Shown here: one piece after another, positions 1 through 7,905 of the stretch
How the letters are laid out: every line of letters begins with the position of its first letter
Numbering within the stretch: the first letter of the stretch is position 1
Translations under genes and position numbers: made by a program
Notes under the pieces: model-generated
Seen by the model: the letters and a program-made list of their open reading frames with translations, nothing else
Told to the model about the DNA's origin: nothing
Database searches by the model: none
NCBI GenBank assembly: GCA_002700365.1
Contig: PADB01000010.1
Location: forward strand, 358,504-422,503
Reading direction: 5' to 3'
DNA length: 64,000 nt
From: Kordiimonas sp.
Lineage (GTDB): Bacteria > Pseudomonadota > Alphaproteobacteria > Sphingomonadales > Emcibacteraceae

Positions 1-863
1 ACACTGGCACAACATCACCTATTAGAGGAGGGCTTGTTGCGGATTGACCAGATTTTCTGAATAGCTACACTGACAGCGTGGGACGGGGAACAGAAGCCCC
101 AGTTGCGGATTGACCAGATTTTCTGAATAGCTACACTTCGGCTAAGTCGTGGGCTAATGCATCGTGTGTTGCGGATTGACCAGATTTTCTGAATAGCTAC
201 ACTCCTTGGCCGATGGCTTTAAGTCCTGTTCAAGTTGCGGATTGACCAGATTTTCTGAATAGCTACACTTGGGGGCGGATATTGTGCCGTTTGATGAAAG
301 TTGCGGATTGACCAGATTTTCTGAATAGCTACACTGGTAGCCTGTGAAGGCAATGAGGTCTATCAGTTGCGGATTGACCAGATTTTCTGAATAGCTACAC
401 TAGAGAATTCAGGCACACCCTCTGTTGGGCTGTTGCGGATTGACCAGATTTTCTGAATAGCTACACTATAGTCTCCTGTATTAGACGCTGCTGAATAGTT
501 GCGGATTGACCAGATTTTCTGAATAGCTACACTCTGTTCGTAATGTTCATCCCCGTGTTGTAAGTTGCGGATTGACCAGATTTTCTGAATAGCTACACTC
601 AGCTCGGCTGTGTTGCGATGAATGTTTGTGTTGCGGATTGACCAGATTTTCTGAATAGCTACACTATATCCATTAACCAGCCCTCCAATGTCGCCGTTGC
701 GGATTGACCAGATTTTCTGAATAGCTACACTTCCGGTCGTCTTCTGGCAGTTCGTGGGCCTGTTGCGGATTGACCAGATTTTCTGAATAGCTACACTGGG
801 CCTCACCACGCGCGGCGGAGCCACATAGTTGCGGATTGACCAGATTTTCTGAATAGCTACACT
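1..863 (+). CRISPR. Type II-C CRISPR array, 13 spacers visible
   Basis: Thirteen complete identical 36-bp repeats (beginning GTTGCGGATTGACC, ending GAATAGCTACACT) plus the last five bases of another at the left edge alternate with thirteen different spacers, each exactly 30 bp. The first full repeat is 36-71, the last 828-863, and the period is a strict 66 bp. The array continues off the left edge. The plus strand is taken as the crRNA strand because the tracrRNA anti-repeat at 5414-5449 pairs with this orientation. No repeat is degenerate, so neither end can be called old or new from repeat decay. By eye no spacer matches another part of the window. The cas genes follow directly, in convergent orientation. 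Confidence 0.98.
44..71 (+). promoter_or_regulatory. Promoter inside the CRISPR repeat (repeated every 66 bp)
   Basis: Repeat positions 9-14 read TTGACC, five of six matches to a sigma-70 -35 box. Positions 31-36 read TACACT, a fair -10 box, with a 16-bp spacer. Transcription would start inside the following spacer, giving short crRNA precursors without a leader promoter. Repeat-borne promoters with the -10 at the 3' end of the repeat are known in type II-C systems such as that of Neisseria meningitidis. The coordinates give the copy in the first full repeat; the same element recurs in every repeat up to 836-863. Confidence 0.65.
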
Positions 864-869
864 GGATGA

Positions 870-907
870 GGGCTAACCTGTTGAAAAAACTGATGGGTTA
901 GCCCTTT
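870..907 (+). terminator. Hairpin between CRISPR array and cas2
   Basis: A 9-bp perfect stem (GGGCTAACC at 870-878 with GGTTAGCCC at 896-904) encloses a 17-base loop and is followed by only three T. It sits 7 bp after the last repeat and 29 bp beyond the cas2 stop codon, where transcripts from the two sides converge. It may end array or cas transcripts. The long loop and short T run make it a weak intrinsic terminator. Confidence 0.4.
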
Positions 908-935
908 CCATTTTTGGAAACGCTCTACTGTCCCA

Positions 936-1283
936 TCAAAACAGCTGCAGCTGATCCCTTTTTTCCGCCTCTTCACGCTGTTTTCCCTTAAAAAAACGAA
1001 TATTTTCATATTGTTTGTCGGTAATAGCGACAATATGAACCGACCCATATTCTGGCAGATTCGCCTGAATCTTTTTTTCCATGGTCTGCGCGGTATCCTT
1101 ACCCGATAACATCCGATAATACACGGAAAACTGTGCCATGGTGAAGCCCTGATCCAACAGAAAATTACGAAACGCCGTTGCCGCCTTACGGTCCGACTTT
1201 TCCACCACCGGCAGATCAAACATCACCAACATCCACAAAATACTATACCCGCTTAACCAATGTTCCTGTTCCCGCAACATCAT
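936..1283 (-). CDS. cas2: CRISPR-associated endonuclease Cas2
   Basis: This is the small ferredoxin-fold subunit that dimerises and bridges two Cas1 dimers in the spacer integration complex. The 115-residue product has the family's first strand ending in Asp (LWMLVMFDLPV, about residues 16-26), the usual position of the metal-binding acidic residue, and the normal family length. The start ATG overlaps the cas1 stop by one base (TAATG), so the two are probably translationally coupled. A second ATG follows directly. It is the last gene of the cas9-cas1-cas2 operon, and its 3' end faces the CRISPR array. Confidence 0.93.
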   Translation of the reverse strand: MMLREQEHWLSGYSILWMLVMFDLPVVEKSDRKAATAFRNFLLDQGFTMAQFSVYYRMLSGKDTAQTMEKKIQANLPEYGSVHIVAITDKQYENIRFFKGKQREEAEKRDQLQLF

Positions 1284-2203
1284 TAAAATAAATTCCCCGC
1301 CGGGATCAGACCGGGAAATTCCACCCTGTTATCTTTTTCCTGCAAACTGCTGACAAAGGTCTGCGCCACACGATGCAGGGCATTCATTACCGTGGACATC
1401 CCCTTTGCCGTCTGCACATCCATATCCAGTATGCGGGCCAATTGCCGTTTTGTTTCCGGTGTTAGGCCATCTTCATCCCCACCCCCGTCATCCATAATCT
1501 GGCGCACAACCATATCCACCAATGGACGGAAAGGTTCCATAAAGTCATCCACCAATGCGAAGGGGTTCTTGCGATTGCGGTGATGAATACCCAGTGCAGG
1601 TGTCAGGCCCGCCCCACAAACGGCCCGTGCCGCGGCCGCCCGCAGGATACTGTACCCGTAATTCAGCAGGGAATTTTCTAATCCCGTTTCCCGGTCCCGC
1701 CGGAAATCATCCCCCAGCAAATATTTCCAATAAAGCCGCGCGGCCTGGGCTTCCATATTTTCCGGATCGCCGGATTTCACCCGCCGGATCAACAAGCCCA
1801 GTTCCTGTACTGGCTGATCCGGTACGGCGAAATGTTCCAATATAATTTTCTGATTGGTGATTTTCTCACGCACCACGGCCTGCCATATCCGCTTGGCCAA
1901 TGGCTGGCTACAGTCAATCTGCGCCCATAAAACACCCACCTGATCAAAATGACTCGCGTAAGGCAGGGAAAAGGCCTGCGGGTGATAATTCTTGCCACAG
2001 GTCATCACCGGCGCGTTACGTTCCGCCAATTCCATTATCAACGTTTTCGACAAGGTAATTTGATGAGCAGATAAAATTAACGCGGTAATATCATCCAGCG
2101 GCACACGCCCCACTTCCACGCCATCGCGTTTTACCTGCATAAAACCACGATATTTGGACAAATGATGACCGTCTTCGGCGACTTCAACAACCTGTGTGAC
2201 CAT
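1283..2203 (-). CDS. cas1: CRISPR-associated endonuclease Cas1
   Basis: Integrase subunit of the Cas1-Cas2 spacer acquisition complex. The chosen start gives 306 residues, normal for type II Cas1. The N-terminal beta domain (VKRDGVEVGRVPLDDITALILS) and the helical catalytic domain (QAARLYWKYLL, then LNYGYSILRAAAARAVCGAGL and PALGIHH) match the family. These contain the expected metal-binding Glu, His and Asp/Glu positions. I prefer the ATG at 2203 because GGGGGTG lies just upstream; a longer reading frame starts at 2230. Either start overlaps the end of cas9, so the two are coupled. There is no csn2 or cas4, which makes the system subtype II-C. Confidence 0.95.
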   Translation of the reverse strand: MVTQVVEVAEDGHHLSKYRGFMQVKRDGVEVGRVPLDDITALILSAHQITLSKTLIMELAERNAPVMTCGKNYHPQAFSLPYASHFDQVGVLWAQIDCSQPLAKRIWQAVVREKITNQKIILEHFAVPDQPVQELGLLIRRVKSGDPENMEAQAARLYWKYLLGDDFRRDRETGLENSLLNYGYSILRAAAARAVCGAGLTPALGIHHRNRKNPFALVDDFMEPFRPLVDMVVRQIMDDGGGDEDGLTPETKRQLARILDMDVQTAKGMSTVMNALHRVAQTFVSSLQEKDNRVEFPGLIPAGNLF

Positions 2204-5200
2204 GACGCACCCCCATTGTGCCATCTTCACGGATAGACAATTTATGTAAGGAAAGAGTCTTTAATACATTAATAGAATAATACTTCCTCGCCTCTTGCGT
2301 TTCATATTGTGGGCGCAGATCGATTCTATTGTCTGTCGTACTGAAACCGGCCACCCGCATAATCTGCTGCACACCATTTTCTTCAATTTCAATCATATCG
2401 TTCTTAAACAGGCGCGTGATAAATTTTGCGGCTGGATGGATGGGCTTCCCGTCAATCTGCCCCTGATTTTTATCGGGGCTTTGGCCCTTACAATCTGCAT
2501 AGGACCAAAAGGCCCCCTTCCAGTCAAATTCGCCTTTTTTCCATTTCCCCTGGCGGCCCTTGGGCACCTGCCAGATATCCACGCAGACAAATGAATCCGG
2601 GGCATAAGCCTTGTACGGCGCTGACGGGATCGGCACGGCGGACTGGTTCGACACCAAAATCCGTATGGTTTTGATGTTATTGTCCTGTCCAAAATCCGCC
2701 AACGCTTTATCCAGCTTCACGCCATTGGCTTTGGCCCCGGCCACGTGCTCAAAAATACGTTCCCGCCAACCCGGATTACGAATAGCCAGAATTTCTTTAT
2801 CTGTCAGGCTGGCCAGTTTTTTTCGCGTGACCAGACCGTATCCCTTCAATTCTGGATCTTGCTGTTCCGGCGGCACAATGCCGTAAGCCGTTTCCTTATA
2901 CATTTTGCCGTTGGTCCCATGATCGGGCTTATAGGAAATAATCATATTATCCAGACGCGCCTTTAACTGGTTACGCAAGGGCGTAATATCGGGCAGATCA
3001 ATCTGCACCCGGTCATCCGCCCTGCGGTTCGCCTGGCTGGATACCCGTTGCAGCATGGACCGATCCGTCAGTCCCACCACAAAGGCATCCACCGCATGAT
3101 GGCGGTGATCATTACGTTCCTTAAAATTGTGGTCCCCCAATAAACTGTTGAGATACCATTTACCGCGCATCATCGCCGTCAGGCCACCAGGGATAGTGGC
3201 AATTTTATTCTGGTCGCAAACATGGCTCAGATAACGTTTTGTCAGCCGGGAAATATAGGCATTATCGGTTAATTGCCGGGCCAGAAATCCCCCTTCCCGT
3301 TCAAAGCGGTCCATGGCATCAGCATCAAAACGCCAGCGTTTATTCTGGGGCAACAGCTTTGCCCGCGCGGCAATGTCCTGCCAGACCATCCCTTGCCCCT
3401 CATGCTGCCCATGGGCAAACGCCTCATACGGAGTCCGGTTGCCCTTTAACCGGTTGGCCTGCCGAACAGCCACCGTCAGATTAGCTGTACTGTTATCCAG
3501 CGTCCGCGAAAACGGTAATATATGTTCAATCTCCGCCTCACCATTAAAGAGCATCTGTGCAGAAATGATCCGACCTGAAAACGGACAATGGCGTGTCAAT
3601 TGGTCCGGTCCCAATTCCTCCCACAAACGCATCTTTTTCAGATCCAGACCCGAAGGTGCCTGGCCACCATGCAACCCCTGGAACAGGTCCGCGCGCTTTT
3701 CATTGGCCTTGGCAAATTTCTTGTTCTGTTTGGCGATATCATCGCGGGCCTTGGTACTTTTCTTCAAATCCCGCACCAGCTCCACATGAATTTCTGCCGG
3801 TGGCCCAAAACGTTCTATCAAACAGTTCACCAGTTTACGCAGCTGATTTAACGCCACATGCACCGTGGGGTTATTGATTTTACCGAAATGTTGTTCTGGA
3901 TTTTTCTTTGGATCATGTTTATCCGGCTGCCCGCCAATCATGCTGCCCTTTAGGACCTCACCATAATACGGAAGCTTCGGCAACAACTGGTCCACCACGT
4001 AGCGACTATGGTGAAAGAACACACCATCATCGTCATAGACTTCACGCACCGCCGCATCATAGCCCAGATGGTCTTCACGCATGATCGCGGCGCAGCGTGT
4101 CATAAATTTTCGCGATAAATGCGTTGTCGCCGAAGACAATTTGAATTTGCTGACCGCTTCCGCCTGCTCTGCTGAAATACCGAAGCGGTCCACCAGATCT
4201 TCGATCAGTTGGTGATCATCTTCCGCCTCATGCAGCATTTCCAACAGATCATTCTGATCATCTGCTGTCAGAGCATCCCAATGATCCCCCAACAGTTCAG
4301 CCTTGCGCATATCACATGCGGTGGCATTGCCATTCAGTTTATCGCGGGGGCCACTTTCCAGATTAAATAGGCATCCCCGTGGAAATACAAAACGGCCATC
4401 CGCATGTTTCAGCTTCCGCAATGCCCCAAAGGATACTGTCTTTTGCTGATTTAACAGATCAATGACAATGTTACGCTGCTGTTCATCCAACGCATGTTTT
4501 TGCTGATTCTCATCATAATATTGCAGGTTGCCCACTTCCTGGAGAATACGGAATTCATGGGCAATGGGCAGGTCTTTGTGGGCACGATATTCATCAATAA
4601 AGAATTCACAACGGCCCCGTTCAACAGGTTTTAATTTTCGTTGAAAAAACAGCCCGTCAAATTGCTGATCACGGTTGCCATTGCGGATATTATCCCAATC
4701 CTGAGCCGACAGACTATGATGTGGTTGCTGTTTGGCTCTAATGGCATCAAATTCATGGAGATACATAGCCCGGTCTGCAAAAAAGTCACCTTCTTCCCCG
4801 CGGAAACGAATTGGCTTCCCCTGTTCTTTTTGCTCATGAAGCCACTGCCCCAGCGTTTTCTTGTCCAACAGCCTGCGCAATTCTGAAATTCTAGGTTTGA
4901 TTTTACCTGTTTCTTCATCATTGCCATCACTTTTACGATTGGACAGAAAACCCCGGCGTTGCCCCATATGGAACAAAACCCGCCCCAATTCATGGGGGGT
5001 CAGCACACGCTCCACGCCGGTAGCTCTTAAGGCATAAGGGTCCAGCTTGATAATTTCTGCGCGAGCAGCTGCATCTTGCGGCAGCAAATCAAACTGCACC
5101 AATCTGTCAGTGAGCCTCTGCTTACGTGATAACTGTCGTCTGCGATTACGGCGTGCCCCACGGGCCAAACGCCGCTCCACTGCCAAACTATCACCGACAC

Positions 5201-5342
5201 GATCTTTACTGGAAGGCTCGCGCCCGTCTGGGAAGATGCGCACCCCGGCGTCCTTCAATCCTTCCACCTGACCTGCGGCATTTAAGGCAAACACAGCCCA
5301 CCCCAGTGAATTGGTCCCCATATCCAAAGCTAGTCGCCACAT
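2184..5342 (-). CDS. cas9: Cas9 RNA-guided DNA endonuclease, subtype II-C
   Basis: A 1052-residue effector nuclease, in the compact range typical of II-C. Visible parts in order: RuvC-I with Asp7 (LALDMGTNSLGWAVF), Arg-rich bridge helix at about 57-76, helical recognition lobe to about 500, RuvC-II with Glu521 (IHVELVRDL), HNH domain with the motif EIEHILPFS (His607) and Asn630, and RuvC-III with HHAVDAF (His748/749, Asp752). A C-terminal PAM-interacting region follows. All catalytic residues are present, so it should be active. The HNH motif has Glu where Neisseria Cas9 has Asp before the His. The start is preceded by a G-rich site. It is the first gene of the cas operon and is divergent from the tracrRNA. 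Confidence 0.98.
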   Translation of the reverse strand: MWRLALDMGTNSLGWAVFALNAAGQVEGLKDAGVRIFPDGREPSSKDRVGDSLAVERRLARGARRNRRRQLSRKQRLTDRLVQFDLLPQDAAARAEIIKLDPYALRATGVERVLTPHELGRVLFHMGQRRGFLSNRKSDGNDEETGKIKPRISELRRLLDKKTLGQWLHEQKEQGKPIRFRGEEGDFFADRAMYLHEFDAIRAKQQPHHSLSAQDWDNIRNGNRDQQFDGLFFQRKLKPVERGRCEFFIDEYRAHKDLPIAHEFRILQEVGNLQYYDENQQKHALDEQQRNIVIDLLNQQKTVSFGALRKLKHADGRFVFPRGCLFNLESGPRDKLNGNATACDMRKAELLGDHWDALTADDQNDLLEMLHEAEDDHQLIEDLVDRFGISAEQAEAVSKFKLSSATTHLSRKFMTRCAAIMREDHLGYDAAVREVYDDDGVFFHHSRYVVDQLLPKLPYYGEVLKGSMIGGQPDKHDPKKNPEQHFGKINNPTVHVALNQLRKLVNCLIERFGPPAEIHVELVRDLKKSTKARDDIAKQNKKFAKANEKRADLFQGLHGGQAPSGLDLKKMRLWEELGPDQLTRHCPFSGRIISAQMLFNGEAEIEHILPFSRTLDNSTANLTVAVRQANRLKGNRTPYEAFAHGQHEGQGMVWQDIAARAKLLPQNKRWRFDADAMDRFEREGGFLARQLTDNAYISRLTKRYLSHVCDQNKIATIPGGLTAMMRGKWYLNSLLGDHNFKERNDHRHHAVDAFVVGLTDRSMLQRVSSQANRRADDRVQIDLPDITPLRNQLKARLDNMIISYKPDHGTNGKMYKETAYGIVPPEQQDPELKGYGLVTRKKLASLTDKEILAIRNPGWRERIFEHVAGAKANGVKLDKALADFGQDNNIKTIRILVSNQSAVPIPSAPYKAYAPDSFVCVDIWQVPKGRQGKWKKGEFDWKGAFWSYADCKGQSPDKNQGQIDGKPIHPAAKFITRLFKNDMIEIEENGVQQIMRVAGFSTTDNRIDLRPQYETQEARKYYSINVLKTLSLHKLSIREDGTMGVRHGHTGC

Positions 5343-5410
5343 TACATTCCCCCATTTAAATTTATGACGTTTTTATATTGACGGGCGTATTTTAAAAATG
5401 CAATCTACTT

Positions 5411-5497
5411 ATGAGTGTAGCTACTCAGAAAATCTGGCAATTCGTTAACAAGACGAATGTCATAAAATTAAAAGACCGGGTCCGCCCGGTCTTTTTT
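5411..5497 (+). ncRNA. tracrRNA of the type II-C system
   Basis: Bases 5414-5449 are an anti-repeat. The first 24 bases match the reverse complement of the CRISPR repeat at 23 positions. The rest still pairs with the repeat's 5' part (CAATTCG with CGGATTG, then TTAAC with GTTG), leaving one bulged base on each side as in other crRNA:tracrRNA duplexes. A short nexus-like hairpin (GAC-GAAT-GTC, 5452-5461) and a strong terminator hairpin ending in T6 follow. A -35-like TTGACG lies at 5378-5383, but I see no convincing -10, so the 5' end is approximate. It is transcribed away from cas9. The RNA would pair with crRNA, be trimmed by RNase III and load Cas9. Confidence 0.88.
5472..5497 (+). terminator. 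tracrRNA terminator
   Basis: Perfect hairpin AAGACCGGG-TCC-GCCCGGTCTT-like stem around 5472-5492 followed by TTTTTT. This is a classic intrinsic terminator and also the 3' hairpin of the tracrRNA. Confidence 0.9.
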
Positions 5498-5636
5498 ATT
5501 TTTGTCCCGCAACTATCCATATTCCGCAAACAAATACGATTTGCGCATTTGCGTCAGAATGGGCCCCGACAAATAGGGACTTCCCATGAGCATAGATGCA
5601 TTCAATCGTACTTAATGTTTTTGGTAACTTTGTGTA

Positions 5637-5723
5637 TGGTGCCCCCGGTCCGACTCGAACGGACACGGCCTTGCGGCCACCAGATTTTGAGTCTGGCGTG
5701 TCTACCAATTCCACCACAGGGGC
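5637..5723 (-). tRNA. tRNA-Leu (anticodon CAA)
   Basis: Reading the minus strand, the gene begins GCCCCTG and ends CGGGGGC plus discriminator A and an encoded CCA, so the acceptor stem pairs fully. It has the D-arm GGAATTGGTAGACAC and an anticodon stem CCAGA/TCTGG around CTCAAAA. A long variable arm GTGGCCGCAAGGCCGT marks a class II tRNA, and TTCGAGTC forms the T-loop. The CAA anticodon reads UUG leucine codons. Its 3' end points toward the CRISPR-Cas locus, with about 140 bp between it and the tracrRNA terminator. Confidence 0.97.
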
Positions 5724-5946
5724 TCTGGGCTGGAACTGCTAAGAAGCAGTGCAGCGCATATTACCCATACCGCTACACGGGTCAATAAAAACATCGCTTC
5801 CCGATGAAAGTTTTATACCCATCGGCATCTTAGCGTTTATATTTTCCCCGTTCCCTGCTATATGCGCCCTTAAGGTTTCATCACCGAACGCTCTACTGGC
5901 GCATACGGTCACGTATAAACATGTCAATCAGGAAAGTCGACAGCTT

Positions 5947-6525
5947 ATGCTTAATCGTCTCTATAGCCGCATCATGACACTGGCAACCCATCCCCATGCC
6001 ATGATCTATCTGGCGATCATTGCCTTCATCGAAAGTTCCGTCTTTCCTATTCCCCCTGATGTGATGTTAATCCCCATGATTTTAGCGGCCCCGGGCAATG
6101 CCTGGAAAATCGCCGGACTATGCACTATTAGTTCAGTTCTTGGCGGGCTTCTGGGCTATGCAGTTGGCTTTTACCTTTTCGACCTGATTGGCCAACCAAT
6201 GCTGGAATTCTATGGCTATATGGAAAAATTCAGCCATTTTCAGGGCTATTATAATGAATGGGGGGCGTGGATAGTGGCCTTTTTCGGCCTGACACCTTTT
6301 CCTTATAAGGTGATCACCATTGCCAGCGGCGTCACCGCCCTGGACCTGCCGACATTTCTTATTGCCAGCCTGCTTTCCCGCGGGGCACGTTTTTATCTGG
6401 AGGCCTTCTTGCTGTGGAAATTTGGGGACCCCATGCGTGACTTTATTGAAAAACGTCTGGGGTTACTCACCTTGTTATTTTTCGTCTGCCTGTTTGGTGG
6501 CTTTATTGCCTTAAAATACATATAA
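5947..6525 (+). CDS. YqaA/DedA-type inner membrane protein
   Basis: A 192-residue polytopic membrane protein of the YqaA/SNARE-associated (VTT) family. It shows the early motif FIESSVFPIPPDVMLIP, the glycine-rich GGLLGYAVGFYLFDLIG and a conserved GLTPFPYKVITIASG segment, with four to five hydrophobic spans. Members of the wider DedA group are linked to membrane homeostasis and lipid carrier flipping, but the substrate of YqaA is unknown. The frame is open from 5749, yet the upstream 66 codons are not family-like. The ATG at 5947 with AGGAAAG upstream gives the usual length. It is followed 11 bp later by dsbB, probably in one operon. Confidence 0.8.
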   Translation: MLNRLYSRIMTLATHPHAMIYLAIIAFIESSVFPIPPDVMLIPMILAAPGNAWKIAGLCTISSVLGGLLGYAVGFYLFDLIGQPMLEFYGYMEKFSHFQGYYNEWGAWIVAFFGLTPFPYKVITIASGVTALDLPTFLIASLLSRGARFYLEAFLLWKFGDPMRDFIEKRLGLLTLLFFVCLFGGFIALKYI

Positions 6526-6536
6526 TCAGAGTTAAG

Positions 6537-7055
6537 ATGCATAATATCCTAAATCACCTGCCCCACCCCCACCGCAACGGTGTTCAGCTGATTTTTATTA
6601 TCAGCCTGCTGACGTTAGCGATTGTATTCGGCTTCGAATACATAGGCGGCTATCCCCCGTGTGAACTATGCTGGTATCAACGTTATCCCTATATGCTGAC
6701 GATGGCCCTGTCCGCGCTCATCTTATTGCTGGAAGTTAATGAGGGCTACGCCCCAAGCCCCACAAGCCGCGCACTGTCTGCCATTTGTTGTCTGGCTTTT
6801 ATCACCGGCGCGGGCATTGCCGCCTTTCATGTCGGGGTGGAACAACAATGGTGGCAAGGGCTGGACAGCTGCAGCGCCCCAATCGTAAAATCAGATGATC
6901 TAAATGCGGTGTTAGACAGTATTATGGCTGCACCCATTGTGAAATGTGATGAAATCGCATGGTCGTTATTCGGCATTTCAATGGCGGGTTATAATTTTCT
7001 ATTATCACTCGGGCTTATTTTCCTCAGCGGCCTCGCAACAATCGCAAGGAAATAG
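6537..7055 (+). CDS. dsbB: Disulfide bond formation protein B
   Basis: Inner membrane quinone-dependent oxidase that reoxidises DsbA. The 172-residue protein has four predicted membrane spans. The first periplasmic Cys pair is in PPCELCWYQRYPYM (about residues 41-44). A second pair of cysteines (DSCSAPIV and VKCDEI) lies in the long periplasmic loop about residues 111-137. Cysteine arrangement and length are typical. A DsbA gene is not in the window. It is followed by coq7, whose product helps make the ubiquinone that DsbB reduces. That is a metabolic link, not proof of co-regulation. Confidence 0.93.
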   Translation: MHNILNHLPHPHRNGVQLIFIISLLTLAIVFGFEYIGGYPPCELCWYQRYPYMLTMALSALILLLEVNEGYAPSPTSRALSAICCLAFITGAGIAAFHVGVEQQWWQGLDSCSAPIVKSDDLNAVLDSIMAAPIVKCDEIAWSLFGISMAGYNFLLSLGLIFLSGLATIARK

Positions 7056-7091
7056 TATACTGACGGCATAGTTAAGTTGGCACCAAAGCCG

Positions 7092-7700
7092 ATGAAAAAA
7101 GAACCACGAAAGAAAAAAATGGCTAAAAAAACACGAAAGACGGCAAAACAAAAAACCGCCGCGGGGCGCATCGCCGCCGACCCCACCGCCAAAGAACTGG
7201 TGGACCGTTTTATTCGTGTAGATCATGCGGGCGAATACGGCGCAACGCGTATTTATGCCGGACAATTAGCCGTTTTGGGGGAAAACCACCCTCTCTGTCC
7301 CACCATCCGCCATATGGCCGCGCAGGAAGACGTCCATCTGGACCACTTCAATCACCTCATTACCCAACGCGGGGTAAGGCCCACGGCCTTGACACCTTTT
7401 TGGCATGTTGCCGGGTTTGCTCTCGGCGCCGCAACCGCCCTCATGGGAGAAAAGGCGGCCCTGGCCTGCACCGCCGCTGTTGAGGACGTGATTGATGAAC
7501 ATTACCGTGAGCAGCTCGATAGTCTGGGCAGTGATGAACAAGAATTGGCGGAAACTATTGAAAAATTCCGCCAAGAAGAACTGGAACACCACGACACCGC
7601 CCTGGATTTGGGAGCCGCAGACACACCTGGCTATGAATTACTGTCCGGCCTAATCAAAGGGGGATGCCGTTTGGCAATCAAGGTCGCCGAAAAAATATAA
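7092..7700 (+). CDS. coq7: 2-nonaprenyl-3-methyl-6-methoxy-1,4-benzoquinol hydroxylase (Coq7 type)
   Basis: Di-iron monooxygenase for one ring hydroxylation in ubiquinone synthesis. The ferritin-like four-helix core starts at VDRFIRVDHAGEYGATRIY, carries the iron ligands E (AGEYG), ExxH (AAQEDVHLDHF), E (AAVEDVIDEHY) and ExxH (EELEHHD), and ends in a short hydrophobic tail. A Lys/Arg-rich N-terminal leader of about 30 residues precedes the domain. The start is uncertain: TTG at 7077, ATG at 7092 and ATG at 7119 are all in frame and none has a clear ribosome site. The last would give 193 residues. Confidence 0.9.
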   Translation: MKKEPRKKKMAKKTRKTAKQKTAAGRIAADPTAKELVDRFIRVDHAGEYGATRIYAGQLAVLGENHPLCPTIRHMAAQEDVHLDHFNHLITQRGVRPTALTPFWHVAGFALGAATALMGEKAALACTAAVEDVIDEHYREQLDSLGSDEQELAETIEKFRQEELEHHDTALDLGAADTPGYELLSGLIKGGCRLAIKVAEKI

Positions 7701-7724
7701 TCCCCCTCCTCATCCGACATATCA

Positions 7725-7780
7725 GGCCCAGGATGTCAGGTCCAACATGCCAGGCCCAGGATATCAAACCCAGGATGTCA
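7725..7780. repeat. 14-bp tandem repeat, four units
   Basis: Four head-to-tail 14-bp units: GGCCCAGGATGTCA (7725-7738), a degenerate GGTCCAACATGCCA (7739-7752), GGCCCAGGATATCA (7753-7766) and AACCCAGGATGTCA (7767-7780). A weaker unit may precede at 7711. It lies between the coq7 stop and the shared terminator. I see no coding role. Confidence 0.75.
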
Positions 7781-7837
7781 GGCGACTTAAAAAACAATCC
7801 GTGGCCATCGGAACAGCCGATAACCACATTACATGTA

Positions 7838-7866
7838 AAAAAGCCGGGAATTCATCCCGGCTTTTT
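7838..7866. terminator. Bidirectional terminator between coq7 and the PEP-CTERM gene
   Basis: A 12-bp perfect stem (AAAAAGCCGGGA, 7838-7849, with TCCCGGCTTTTT, 7855-7866) has a 5-base loop. A and T flanks give a U-tract on either strand, which fits the convergent genes on both sides. Confidence 0.9.
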
Positions 7867-7905
7867 CAGAGCTAATAAGCTTTTAGGGACACAGCCCTAA
7901 AACCA

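Noticed and set aside
363-824. A 153-codon open frame with a repeating 22-residue peptide on the minus strand
   Set aside because: It is the CRISPR array read as protein. The 66-bp period is divisible by three, so one frame stays open by chance.
1-863. Self-targeting by spacers
   Set aside because: Visual comparison of the thirteen spacers with the window found no match. A real genome search is still needed to exclude it elsewhere.
857-1219. A 120-codon open frame overlapping cas2 in another frame
   Set aside because: It is the frame-shifted shadow of cas2; the real frame has the Cas2 motif and couples to cas1.
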